A DNA stretch of 64,000 bases from Alphaproteobacteria bacterium (GCA_021775805.1 JAJFHD010000138.1:44847-108846); one strand, 5' to 3'; shown: positions 7,448-16,025, counted from the first letter of the stretch. Numbers and translations are program-made. Notes: generated by a model not told the origin, from the sequence alone.

Positions 7448-10252
7448 TCATCTCTTCGTCATGCGGAAAAAACCGCCACGGCAGTAACCGCTGACCAGAC
7501 GCGCATTGCTGATGTTGCCGTCAATCGTGAAACGGCTCTTGAACCGGCGCCCCTGAATCAGACCGATCTTCTTGTTGTTAATCCAGTCGGTCCGGCGGCC
7601 GTTGACCTGCATGTTGCCGGATCTGTCCACGACACCGCGGATCGTGCGGCCTTCGATGTGGAACTCAACTACACCGTCCTCGTCAATATTGACCGCGAAC
7701 GGGCCATATTGCGACAGGCACTCCGAATAGGGCTTTGGCCGCGACTTGCTGGTATAGCCGCGCCATGCGTCGTACGCCCCCTGGAACGGGTGCTTCTTCA
7801 CTTGGACAACCTGTTTGGCGTTCAGTGCTGCGGTGTATTTTAGCTCATAGTCGCTGATAGCTTCGATCACGGCCGGATCGGCATCGTAGGTCGTTCGATA
7901 GGTCGCGTAACAGTCGATTTTACGCTTGTAGCGGGTGGCGGGGTCCGCGATGCCTTCGGAGGCTTCATCGCAGGAAATTGCCAGATTGAGAACCCGTTGC
8001 TCGCGATTTTGCGCATCGTTTGCCTGCTGGGCCTTTGCCAGCGCTACCTTGTATTTGCCGGCATAGCGCTGGACGGTTTTCTGAACCGCATCGTCCTTGT
8101 GCTTGGCCAGGTAGTTTTCGAAGCACTTTACCCTGGCACCGTACTCTTCTGCGTCGTTGCCGAGGTCGCCAATGGCTTTGTCGCAGGTGAGCGCCAGCTT
8201 CAGAGCCGCTTTACGCTTGTCATCCCCGGATGTGCCGGCATTGCCGGTCGCCACGGTCGTCGCGCCGGAATCGTCATCATACTGTGAAGGATCGCCGAGA
8301 TCGAGGCGGGCAAAAATACCGTTGCGTGCGCAGGTTTCGATTTTAGGCTGGCGGATACCGGTAAACTCGCCGTAGCGTCTCAGCCGCTTGCCGCAATGCG
8401 CCACATGATTGAGCACGGTGCGCCTCAGCATGTTCTTCATCACCGCCGGATAGGCCGTCTCGAAGGTGTCACGCGGCATGGTCCCGCGTGCCAGTTCAAG
8501 ACCGATCTGTTTGGTCACCCGGTCAAACGAGGCATTCAGCCGGCGTTCGAACTTCTGTGGCGTCAGGCCGACCTCGGAAGCGGCCTGCAGGATCGTCAAC
8601 CGTTCCTCGTAGCGGTCGGCAAGCGCCAGCACACTCTCCTTGTCCACATGCCGCGTCGGCCGTGGTTCGCCATCGCCGTTGAATTCCAGCCCCTTGAGAG
8701 CGTCCGCTTCCCTCAAGGCCGTGAGATACCGTTTCATGTCCTGGAAAAACAGGTCCTTCATTTCGTCGTACTTGACATAGATTTTGAGAAGCCTGTCGAG
8801 TTCTTCCTCCGGAATCGAGAAATCGGTTTCGATCCAGCTGCGGACCTGATCGGGCGTCATGATCATGCCGTCCTTGTGACACCCCATGCACGATATGCCG
8901 TTGGTAATCTGAGGCCTGTCGGGCCGCGTCTTGTCACGCACGATGGTTACCGGCCCCTCATCGATGCGATTGCCGTCGGCGGTCTCCAGGTAATAGGCCT
9001 GCATGCCGTTGGGCAGATTGAAAATGATCTCGCCGCCGTCATGCCTGAACTTGTCCCTGTCCTTGGCATTGCCCGGCCCCGCCGGGAAGCGGAAGATATC
9101 CTGATGGCCGGCGTTGCCGGCGAAGTCGTAGGATTTCCAATAGGCACCGGTCCAGTTCTTGATTTCGTGGCGCTCGATCACCCGGTTGTTGTTCGACACC
9201 CCGGATATCCGGAATCCGGCGCGCTGGATTTCACCGCGCCGCAAATTGCGCGGCACGTCGACCTTGACGATCTTCTGCTCGAGAATGCGGGAGTTCTTCG
9301 GCAGGCCGAGAAGTTCATAATAGAGCGGCGGACGTGTCGCGTAGAATGTGAACCAGTCTGCCCGGATATAAGGTTGCGGTGTGTCCAGCGCTTCGTTGAT
9401 CGAGCGTTCCGAACGCAGCTTCGGCTTGGTTCCATAAGGATAGATTGACAGCAATCGGTCCCAGACCACCGGATCCCACTTGAGATCGCGCAGGTCGACC
9501 CGAAGCAGCGTACCCTTTGTCTTTCTGCTCTTGACCACTTCAAGTTTGGCGATCCGCCCGTGCCAGCTGACACTGTTCACGGCCTTGCGGATTCCCGATC
9601 GCCACAATTTCATGTCCTCGTTCGTGTCGCCGGCGTTGTAGAGATTATGGAGCGTGAAATAACGGAACGAAGCGACGTCCACGGAACGTCCTTCAAGTTG
9701 GTCGAGATCGTCCTTGATCGCTTCGACGAGGTCGTCGTGGGAAATAACGCCTTTTTGCTTCTTCCGGCGTTCGGCAGCCTGCTGCTCGCGTACCGTCTGC
9801 GATTCCTCAATCCATTGGCGGACAAACTCTCGCTCTTCTTCGGGTAGCTTTGGTTCACCTCCGGCCGGCATGGTGTCCGTGTCGATACGCTGCATCAGGT
9901 AGGACAGATCGGGTTTGCCGGCGATGATGTATTTGGGCGTATTGATCAGGCGCTTCAGATCGAGAACGAAATCGAAATTGCCCTCCTTCTTTTCGGAGTG
10001 GCACGACGCGCATCGGGTTTCGAATATCTCCAGAACCTTCTGTTCCAGCGTGACTTCCCGGTTTTCCGAGTCATCCGAGGCATCGCCGGTTTCCGAAGAC
10101 GTGTCCGACGACGAATCCTGTGCCTGAGCCTGTCCCGGCGCCGCCAGAAGCGCCAGCGCCAACACACCCGCAGCTGCGGCAATGTTCAGCCGGGTCAGGG
10201 CAACTTTCAGTGCGTCGTAGTAACCGCTGGTCATATTCTCCCCCATGTCCAT
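7448..10252 (-). CDS. large secreted two-haem c-type cytochrome domain protein
   Basis: 934 aa with a signal peptide (hydrophobic core about residues 24-37, AQAQD cleavage region) and then an acidic Ser/Asp linker. Haem site 1 is CASCH (81-85), inside a region resembling planctomycete-type cytochrome domains (LMQRIDTDTMPAGG; Met128 could be an axial ligand). Haem site 2 is CMGCH (455-459). Between them lies a long domain I do not recognise by name, rich in Trp, Tyr and Arg. After residue 690 there are paired-cysteine helical segments and a C-terminal Cys-containing beta-type domain ending near residue 934. It starts 1 bp after the diheme cytochrome gene. Probably periplasmic electron transfer or an oxidoreductase; substrate unknown. 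Confidence 0.8.
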   Translation of the reverse strand: MDMGENMTSGYYDALKVALTRLNIAAAAGVLALALLAAPGQAQAQDSSSDTSSETGDASDDSENREVTLEQKVLEIFETRCASCHSEKKEGNFDFVLDLKRLINTPKYIIAGKPDLSYLMQRIDTDTMPAGGEPKLPEEEREFVRQWIEESQTVREQQAAERRKKQKGVISHDDLVEAIKDDLDQLEGRSVDVASFRYFTLHNLYNAGDTNEDMKLWRSGIRKAVNSVSWHGRIAKLEVVKSRKTKGTLLRVDLRDLKWDPVVWDRLLSIYPYGTKPKLRSERSINEALDTPQPYIRADWFTFYATRPPLYYELLGLPKNSRILEQKIVKVDVPRNLRRGEIQRAGFRISGVSNNNRVIERHEIKNWTGAYWKSYDFAGNAGHQDIFRFPAGPGNAKDRDKFRHDGGEIIFNLPNGMQAYYLETADGNRIDEGPVTIVRDKTRPDRPQITNGISCMGCHKDGMIMTPDQVRSWIETDFSIPEEELDRLLKIYVKYDEMKDLFFQDMKRYLTALREADALKGLEFNGDGEPRPTRHVDKESVLALADRYEERLTILQAASEVGLTPQKFERRLNASFDRVTKQIGLELARGTMPRDTFETAYPAVMKNMLRRTVLNHVAHCGKRLRRYGEFTGIRQPKIETCARNGIFARLDLGDPSQYDDDSGATTVATGNAGTSGDDKRKAALKLALTCDKAIGDLGNDAEEYGARVKCFENYLAKHKDDAVQKTVQRYAGKYKVALAKAQQANDAQNREQRVLNLAISCDEASEGIADPATRYKRKIDCYATYRTTYDADPAVIEAISDYELKYTAALNAKQVVQVKKHPFQGAYDAWRGYTSKSRPKPYSECLSQYGPFAVNIDEDGVVEFHIEGRTIRGVVDRSGNMQVNGRRTDWINNKKIGLIQGRRFKSRFTIDGNISNARLVSGYCRGGFFRMTKR

Positions 10253-10253
10253 C

Positions 10254-11183
10254 CTATAGCTCGGGCGACATCAGATACTCGGCAATGGCCTTCACATCGC
10301 CATCCGGCAAATTGCTGAGATTTGTTTGCACATCGCCCATCTCACAGTCCGCCATGCCCTCGAACCCCCATTCCTCACCATGCTGCAAGGCAAGTGTCAG
10401 TGTGTTGACCTTGGGGTACTTCATTTCGCCTGTATCTTTCGTCAAAGCGGCGAGTTGATCGATTGCCGGCACATCGCCCTTGCATGTGGGATCGGGATGA
10501 GGCGCACCCTCCAGCCAGCGCCCGGTGTCCAGCGCCATGAATGCTGTCCTGGGCGTATGGCATTCACCGCAATGACCGAAGCCGCGGACAAGATAGTGCC
10601 CGGTGTTCCAGGTGTCGCTCTTCGAAGAGACCGGTTCGTAAGGTTTGAAATCGAGACCCGCCAACGCCTTCCATGTACCGATCAGCGGGCGCGCCCAGGC
10701 AACAAAAAACGGGATCTGATGATCGGCCCGGTCGGCCTTGGTCGGCGGCAGGCTATCCAGATAGGCCTTGAGGTCAAGGACATCCGCAAGCCGTGCTATC
10801 TGATAGGAGGCGTAAGGGAACACCGGGAAATAATGCGATCCGCCGGGCGTGACACCCCGGGTCACCGCATTGACAAAATCCACATCGCTCCAGCCACCGA
10901 TCCCGGTCGCCTCGTCGGGCGTCAGGTTTGGCGCGGAAAACTTGCCGACCGGTGTTGTCACAAGACCGCCGGTCGGCAAGGCATCGCTGCCTGAACCATG
11001 CGGTGAATGGCACGACCGGCACCCGCCGATGGTGTAGATCTTCTTCCCGTTCTCCAGGTTTGCCTGGTGATCCGGCAGATCGGTAGCCGCCAGCGGGTCC
11101 GCGCTGAACACAACGATCAAGGCACCAATGACACCTGCGCCGACTACGGCACAGCCAATCAAAAAAACCAATACGCGTTTCAT
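10254..11183 (-). CDS. membrane-anchored diheme cytochrome c
   Basis: 309 aa. An N-terminal hydrophobic anchor (about residues 3-26) is followed by two CXXCH sites, CRSCH (55-59) and CGECH (205-209), each in a class I cytochrome c fold. Conserved neighbours such as FSAPNLTPDEATGIGGWS and the GHYLVRGFGHCGECHTPR block match the cytochrome subunits of alcohol, aldehyde or sugar dehydrogenases. Those subunits usually have three haems; here the third domain is missing and only a degenerate C-terminal tail (DGDVKAIAEYL) remains. It likely passes electrons between the large cytochrome protein encoded just downstream and the respiratory chain. Confidence 0.88.
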   Translation of the reverse strand: MKRVLVFLIGCAVVGAGVIGALIVVFSADPLAATDLPDHQANLENGKKIYTIGGCRSCHSPHGSGSDALPTGGLVTTPVGKFSAPNLTPDEATGIGGWSDVDFVNAVTRGVTPGGSHYFPVFPYASYQIARLADVLDLKAYLDSLPPTKADRADHQIPFFVAWARPLIGTWKALAGLDFKPYEPVSSKSDTWNTGHYLVRGFGHCGECHTPRTAFMALDTGRWLEGAPHPDPTCKGDVPAIDQLAALTKDTGEMKYPKVNTLTLALQHGEEWGFEGMADCEMGDVQTNLSNLPDGDVKAIAEYLMSPEL

Positions 11184-11213
11184 ACCCGGTCCGATCCTGC
11201 GGTAACTGGCAAC

Positions 11214-11687
11214 CTATTGCTTCTTGGGCGTACGGTATCCTTCATGGCACCCCTTGCAGCCCTTCCCGAGCGACGAAAACGAGGCGGCAAACCCGTCCTG
11301 ATCGAATTCGCCGCCGGCCTCGGCTGTCGCCTTGGCCGCGGCAATCGCTCCATCCATGATTTTCATGAAGCCCTCGTTGTCGCTCCAGATCGTCTCTTTC
11401 GCCCGGCTCTTTTCCGGGACGTCTCCAGCGGGAAACAGATCCTTGGCCTTGGTCAGATTGGTTGCAATGATACCGGCCTTGGCTTCAACGGTTTCGCCGT
11501 CGAATGTGCTGGGATCAGCCATCATTTTCCCCATGGCCTCCATCGCAGCGCCCACTTCCTTCATGGCAGCCGACCGGTCTGCAAAGGCATCCGCGTGAAC
11601 CGACGTCGCCGAAACGGCCAGTCCAAAGGCTGCCGCAAGGGCAATTCCGGTTTTCGCTGTGACCAGGTTCTGAAAACGAGACAACAT
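11214..11687 (-). CDS. cytochrome c' / c-556 family protein
   Basis: 157 aa from the ATG at 11687, which has an excellent SD (GGGAGGA, 6 bp away). The signal peptide ends near VHADAF. The mature protein is an all-helical four-helix-bundle type with the haem site CKGCH (144-148) close to the C-terminus, as in cytochrome c'. High-spin cytochromes c' bind NO or CO; low-spin c-556 members transfer electrons. A methionine-rich first helix (AAMEAMGKMM) could provide the sixth ligand of a c-556. It is the first gene of the seven-gene minus-strand run. Confidence 0.9.
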   Translation of the reverse strand: MLSRFQNLVTAKTGIALAAAFGLAVSATSVHADAFADRSAAMKEVGAAMEAMGKMMADPSTFDGETVEAKAGIIATNLTKAKDLFPAGDVPEKSRAKETIWSDNEGFMKIMDGAIAAAKATAEAGGEFDQDGFAASFSSLGKGCKGCHEGYRTPKKQ

Positions 11688-11718
11688 AGACAATCCTCCC
11701 AAGTGGTTATTGCCCGGG

Positions 11719-11748
11719 AGTATAGGGTTAAGTGTTCCGCTTTGTTAA
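11719..11748 (-). promoter_or_regulatory. sigma70-type promoter with spaced CTTAAC repeats, upstream of the cytochrome c' gene
   Basis: Minus strand: -35 TTAACA (11743-11748), an 18-bp spacer and -10 TATACT (11719-11724), each one base from consensus. The hexamer CTTAAC occurs three times on the minus strand (GTTAAG on plus at 11727, 11744 and 11778). Its start-to-start spacings are 17 and 34 bp. Two copies overlap the spacer and the -35 box, which would suit a repressor or activator site. No regulator gene is adjacent. Confidence 0.55.
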
Positions 11749-11859
11749 GTCTTCTTGGGAAAATTTCGCGCAAGTGCGTTAAGAATCCGGAGACGTAGCG
11801 ATTTGCCGTCCTCGCTTCACAAATCAGCCGGAAAACCGGCTTTTCGCTGCCTGGACAAA

Positions 11860-12321
11860 TCAGTCCTTACGGCACCCATAGGCCTGCATGCACGAATTGT
11901 ACCCGGCCCGGGTATTCTCCGCGTTTCGCACGCACATGGCAGAAACACGGACACAGCGCCCACCATAATCAAACCCGTTTGCCGCCCGGCTGCTGTTGTA
12001 GGTCCGGTAGAACGGTGTGGGTGGACCGTTATAGCGACTGCCGCCGAACCGGCGGCCCCGGAACGTATACTCACGGAAACTCGGGCGTCTGCGAAAATAC
12101 TGCGCCCCCGGCTCAGGCGGCAGGTCGGTGACGGGAACAGGGTTAAGACGAGAACCTGCCGCAAGATCCGTTGCGATCGATTCCTGAACACCGTTCAGGG
12201 ACTGTCCGGCCAAAACCGTGACCGGTGAACCTGTGGCGTCGGAATGGGAGAAAACAGTGACTGCCAGGAAGGCACTTGCGGTGACGATACCCAACCCGCT
12301 TTTTCGCATTATCCTCATCAT
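11860..12321 (-). CDS. small secreted cysteine-containing protein of unknown function
   Basis: 153 aa from the ATG at 12321, preceded by the SD GGGAG. A signal peptide (about residues 6-25, IVTASAFLAVTVF) is followed by a Pro/Arg/Tyr-rich segment (FRRRPSFREYTFRGRRFGG). The C-terminus has four cysteines (CVRVSAMC, then SCMQAYGC), enough for two disulfides in the periplasm. I do not recognise the family. It lies 157 bp upstream of, and on the same strand as, the cytochrome c' gene, but the promoter-like sequence in between suggests separate transcription. Confidence 0.65.
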   Translation of the reverse strand: MMRIMRKSGLGIVTASAFLAVTVFSHSDATGSPVTVLAGQSLNGVQESIATDLAAGSRLNPVPVTDLPPEPGAQYFRRRPSFREYTFRGRRFGGSRYNGPPTPFYRTYNSSRAANGFDYGGRCVRVSAMCVRNAENTRAGYNSCMQAYGCRKD

Positions 12322-12469
12322 GGTCTCCCGCTTTGAAGCCAGGCGCAAACCATCGCATGGAACTTTGCCGGAATTGCGTTTCGATCCCGGCGATCCTGGT
12401 ACATGAGTGCCTCAAATATGCCATCGGGGACCTTGGGCGGCCTCCCATGTGACCTTGCGGCCGACCGCT

Positions 12470-13102
12470 CTATTGCTGTCTGCCGGCAAGTGCCGCGTTC
12501 ACGCCCAGCCCCAGATAGAGGCTGCCCGTCACATAGCGCGGCAATGGCCCCTGCATGATGCGCCCGCGAATCCGGTGGCGCAGGCTGCCGGCCAGGAGCG
12601 CATAGCCACCGTCCGTGAAGAGCGCAAGCGTCACATAGATCAGCCCAAGCAGCAAAACCTGCCCCGAAACTGATCCGGCACCCGGATTCACGAACTGGGG
12701 CAGATACGCCAGAAAGAAAACGGCGATCTTGGGATTAAAAACACTGACGACCACCCCATCCACAAACAGCCGGCGCAACGAGACCGGTGTCAGGGCGTCA
12801 TTGCCGGTGCGCGCGCGGCCGCTGAAAATCGTCCGCAGACCCAGATAGATGAGGTAGCCCGCCCCCAGGGCCTTGACGACGCTGAAGGCGGTCGCAGATG
12901 TCATCAGGATGGCGGAGAGGCCGACCGCGGCAGCAACCACATGCACGAGGGCACCGATCGACAGCCCGACCACCGATGCCAGCCCGGCCCGCAGCCCCTG
13001 ACTGGCACTGCGCGCGACCACGTAGAGGACGCCCGGTCCAGGAATCAGTAGAACCACGAGAGACGCGGCGACAAATCCCAACAACAACGGACCACTCGGC
13101 AT
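12470..13102 (-). CDS. LysE/RhtB family amino-acid exporter
   Basis: 210 aa with about six membrane-spanning segments. It opens with the LysE/RhtB signature (GFVAASLVVLLIPGPGVLYVVARS) and contains the conserved FNPKIAVFFLAYLPQFV block near residues 120-137. The family exports amino acids or homoserine-lactone-type compounds across the inner membrane; the substrate cannot be assigned. The SD GGAGGA stands a few bases before the ATG. It is monocistronic and closes the GC-rich region before the lower-GC stretch on its right. Confidence 0.93.
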   Translation of the reverse strand: MPSGPLLLGFVAASLVVLLIPGPGVLYVVARSASQGLRAGLASVVGLSIGALVHVVAAAVGLSAILMTSATAFSVVKALGAGYLIYLGLRTIFSGRARTGNDALTPVSLRRLFVDGVVVSVFNPKIAVFFLAYLPQFVNPGAGSVSGQVLLLGLIYVTLALFTDGGYALLAGSLRHRIRGRIMQGPLPRYVTGSLYLGLGVNAALAGRQQ

Positions 13103-13567
13103 GGCGTCCTCCTACGGATGTAGCGCGGTTTGCCGGATCGTTTCGCATCCGCCGGAAAGCGCGCAGTTTCTCAGTGCGATTGTGGCAGATAGAGGCCATC
13201 GCCGAAAGCCAGTGTTCAGCAAACCGGCCGTCTGCAATTTCGCCGACAGTGTAGCGGCTTGATTGGTGCTCACCACCGTCTAAGTAGAATTACGACCCCA
13301 TTGCGGTGCAGTGTACATCGTTCAAATTTGGAACTGCCCACACAGATGGGCATTGGCATTATGATTTCACTGCATTGCTGATTAGCAACAGTAGACGCCG
13401 ACTGTCCTTCGGTTGAAAGTATTTTTAGGCAACACTGCGCCAATCCACTCCTCCAAAATACTAACGGATTCCGAAGATCGTTTCTCACTCATGTTTTTAT
13501 TTGTTTTCGGGTAAATTGTCTTGATATTCTGAACATGGAATCAAGTTCTTTTATTAAGTGAGGATGG
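13103..13567 (+). other. 465-bp non-coding stretch, lower GC
   Basis: No convincing gene is found. A 72-codon minus-strand frame at 13270-13488 has no ribosome-binding site or recognisable motif. The right half (about 13300-13567) is clearly more AT-rich than the LysE gene and continues into the atypical TPR gene. The sequence GTGAGGATGG just before 13568 is the TPR gene's ribosome-binding site. Confidence 0.5.
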
Positions 13568-14902
13568 ATGCATAAACTGCGTAATATAGGTTGTATTGTT
13601 GCAATTGCAGTGTTGTGGTTTGTCCAGGGTAGTCACCCGTCTTCCGGTCAATCGGCTGCACTGCAAGAAACTTATGAAAAGTTCAGATCTCTTTATCAAC
13701 AAGGCCGGTACGCAGATGCCGAAGTCCATGCTGAGAACGCCCTGAGTCTCGTCACCAAAGAGTATGGATCGGCATCCCAACCGACCGCCACACTTCTCAA
13801 CGATCTCGCGCTTGTAAAGATGGCTCAAGGCCAGCTTGGGCACGCGGAGGCGCTGTTTAATCGTTCTCTAGACATTCGAGAGAATTCCTCCGGGTCGGAA
13901 CCGTTGCGCGTGGCCCACAGCCTTTCAAACTTGACTGAACTCTATCGAATACAAGGCCGGTACGCCGCTGCGGAAGAGGTGGCCCGACGTTCACTTTCAA
14001 TGCGTGAGAAAGCACTGGGATCAAGCCACCCGGATGTCGCCCTGAGTCTGAACAATCTCGCGGTAGTTCAGAAGGAGCAAGGCCACTTCGACACCGCCGA
14101 GCAATCGCATCGGCGCGCGCTTGCGATACGAGAGAAAGCCTTGGGAACGGAACATGATCAAGTGGCGGATAGCCTACATGGCCTCGGAGTCCTCCATATT
14201 GCGCAACATCGAATTGCCGACGCAGAAGCCATGCTTCTTCGCTCTTTGGCAATTCGAAAGGTGACATCAGGTGTGCGACATCCGAGATATGCAAATAATC
14301 TCAACAGCTTGGCATTGGTTTACAGCCTACAAGGCGACGACAAAAAGGCTGAGGAATTTTATGAACGCTCCTTGGCTCTTTTCGAATCTGCACTGGGACC
14401 CGAGCATCCGGAAGTCGCAAATACTCTTACAAACTTGGTGACGCTTTACCTCAACCGAAAGAACTACGCAAAAGCTGAGCCGCTCGCACTGCGTTCTCTC
14501 GCAATTCGGGAAAGGACTCTCGGGGCTAATCATCCGCTTGTCGCTCAGAGCCTCAACAACATTGCTGCATTGCGAATGTTTCAGGGCAGCTACCAAGAAG
14601 CAGAGGCACTGCTTGAGAAGACTCTGGCTATTTGGGAAAAGTCCCTTGGCCCGGAGCATCCCGATGTAGCCACCTGCCTCAACAATCTAGCGGAAAGCTA
14701 CAGGGCGCAGAGTTACCTCACGAAGGCCGAACCCCTGTTTGTACGCTCACTCGAAATTCGGCAAAAGATGCTTGGAAATCACCATCCTTTGGTCGCCGAA
14801 GTACTATTGAATTATGCTGATTTACTGCAGGAGATGGGGCGCGTCGATGAAGCTGCCGCGATGAAGAGACGCGCAGAAACCGTCGTTGAAAAACCCAAGT
14901 GA
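13568..14902 (+). CDS. secreted kinesin-light-chain-like TPR protein
   Basis: 444 aa. An N-terminal hydrophobic segment (about 8-20, GCIVAIAVLWFVQG) is probably a signal peptide. The rest is a continuous array of about nine to ten 42-residue TPR units of the KLC type, with the recurring pattern SLAIRE..LG..HP.VA.SLNNLA.L...QG.Y..AE. Such arrays form superhelical binding surfaces. The gene is visibly less GC-rich than its neighbours (about 45% in one sampled line against roughly 60% elsewhere), and third positions are often A or T. That points to acquisition from outside. It lies downstream of tRNA-Val. No partner gene is next to it. Confidence 0.85.
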   Translation: MHKLRNIGCIVAIAVLWFVQGSHPSSGQSAALQETYEKFRSLYQQGRYADAEVHAENALSLVTKEYGSASQPTATLLNDLALVKMAQGQLGHAEALFNRSLDIRENSSGSEPLRVAHSLSNLTELYRIQGRYAAAEEVARRSLSMREKALGSSHPDVALSLNNLAVVQKEQGHFDTAEQSHRRALAIREKALGTEHDQVADSLHGLGVLHIAQHRIADAEAMLLRSLAIRKVTSGVRHPRYANNLNSLALVYSLQGDDKKAEEFYERSLALFESALGPEHPEVANTLTNLVTLYLNRKNYAKAEPLALRSLAIRERTLGANHPLVAQSLNNIAALRMFQGSYQEAEALLEKTLAIWEKSLGPEHPDVATCLNNLAESYRAQSYLTKAEPLFVRSLEIRQKMLGNHHPLVAEVLLNYADLLQEMGRVDEAAAMKRRAETVVEKPK

Positions 14903-15232
14903 GCGCTAATTCTGCGAACAAGATGAAACCAGCAACAGTTCTCGCTAAGTGCGCCGAAGCACCACACAGGTCACCTTAGCCACATGCTTTAGACAGACCA
15001 GGCATTCGCTCTAAAGCGCCATCGGGCCGTTACAATCCGCCCGGTCATACACCACCAGTGTCGAACAGAAAGGCTGGGAGCGCTTCCCGATCAACCATGT
15101 GCTTGGTCCCTTCTCTGCTCGCCATGGTCGGCATCTGGGAGTGTCTTGGATCTCGATTGTCGCAGGGTTGATGTCTGGTCAAAATCAAGTGCCCGCACTC
15201 GAACATTTCACTGTTTCATCGGGAGAATGTGA
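14903..15232 (+). other. 330-bp intergenic stretch between the TPR gene and tRNA-Val
   Basis: No open frame of useful length and no recognisable repeat. I looked for a copy of the tRNA 3' end that would mark an integrated element and did not find one here or left of the TPR gene. The segment may hold decayed coding sequence, but no frame is readable. Confidence 0.4.
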
Positions 15233-15307
15233 TGGTGGGCGTAATAGGGATTGAACCTATGACCCCTTCGATGTCACCGAAGTGCTCTACCGCTGAGCTA
15301 CACGCCC
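15233..15307 (-). tRNA. tRNA-Val (anticodon GAC)
   Basis: On the minus strand, 75 nt fold as a complete cloverleaf. The acceptor stem is GGGCGTG/TACGCCC with a terminal G-U, and the D stem is GCTC/GAGC. The anticodon stem is CTTCG/CGAAG around GTGACAT (anticodon GAC, reading GUC), followed by variable loop GGGTC. The T arm is ATAGG-TTCAATC-CCTAT, then discriminator A and an encoded CCA. It stands alone, reading toward the lower-GC TPR region. Confidence 0.97.
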
Positions 15308-15429
15308 ATCACAGCGGCCCGGTGTCCGGGCAGCGAATGTGCAACCATATATCGGGAAAGGTCGGCGCGCGCAAGCCCCGGTTTGCGCCTGTTCGGTGAT
15401 ACGCCGGCCGGCGTCGGGGCACGCCGCTA

Positions 15430-15789
15430 TCAGGCCGCCATCAGGCGTTCGACCTCGTTCACCAGATCGCGCAGGTGGAATGGTTTGGACAGGACCTTGG
15501 CATCCTTGGGGGCCTCGTTGTCGGGGTTGAGGGCGACGGCGGCAAACCCTGTGATGAACATGATCTTCATGCCCGGATCCAGTTCGGCTGCACGCCGCGC
15601 CAGTTCGATGCCGTCCATTTCCGGCATCACGATATCTGTCAGCAGCAGCTCGAACGTCTCATGCTTGACGCGCTCATAGGCACTCATGCCCTCGCCGAAC
15701 GATATAACGTCATGGCCCGCGTTTTGCAGCGCCTTGACGAGAAACCGCCGCATGTCCTCGTCGTCTTCAGCGAGCAGGATCTTTGCCAT
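15430..15789 (-). CDS. cpdR: CpdR-type single-domain response regulator
   Basis: 119 aa, a receiver domain only: acidic residues near 8-10, phospho-acceptor Asp52 in LLLTDIVMPEMDG and Lys102. The block FITGFAAVALNPD followed by APKDAKVLSKPFHLRDL is diagnostic of alphaproteobacterial CpdR. In Caulobacter, unphosphorylated CpdR localises ClpXP to the pole and primes it to degrade cell-cycle proteins; CckA-ChpT phosphorylation switches it off. That role is established for the family and inferred here. It is divergent from the N-formylglutamate amidohydrolase gene, a neighbourhood I believe recurs in related genomes. Confidence 0.93.
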   Translation of the reverse strand: MAKILLAEDDEDMRRFLVKALQNAGHDVISFGEGMSAYERVKHETFELLLTDIVMPEMDGIELARRAAELDPGMKIMFITGFAAVALNPDNEAPKDAKVLSKPFHLRDLVNEVERLMAA

Positions 15790-16025
15790 TTATCTTCCCG
15801 TCCCTTGTCGCGCCCCGAAGCGCCCACATTCCATTTATATGGTTACGCCCAAGAGGTAAATACCACGTGAAAGCGCGACCCTACAGTGTCTGGCACCGCA
15901 ATTCAGGCACGAAGCGACATCTTGGTTTATGCGTAGACTCCTCACCCTTATGCTGGCACTGTCTCAACAAGGGCAGCGCGCGCGCACAATGATCGTGTTT
16001 GCCGATGTCACAATGCGGGCGTGAA

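Noticed and set aside
8396..9448. 350-codon plus-strand frame antisense to the large cytochrome gene
   Set aside because: No ribosome-binding site or family motif, while the minus strand has haem motifs and a signal peptide.
14903..15232. Possible transposase or integrase remnant beside tRNA-Val
   Set aside because: Short fragments in all frames show no recognisable transposase or integrase motif, and no terminal inverted or direct repeats are visible.
13103..15307. Attachment-site repeats flanking a putative islet at tRNA-Val
   Set aside because: I looked for a second copy of the tRNA 3' end near 13100-13600 and found none of useful length.
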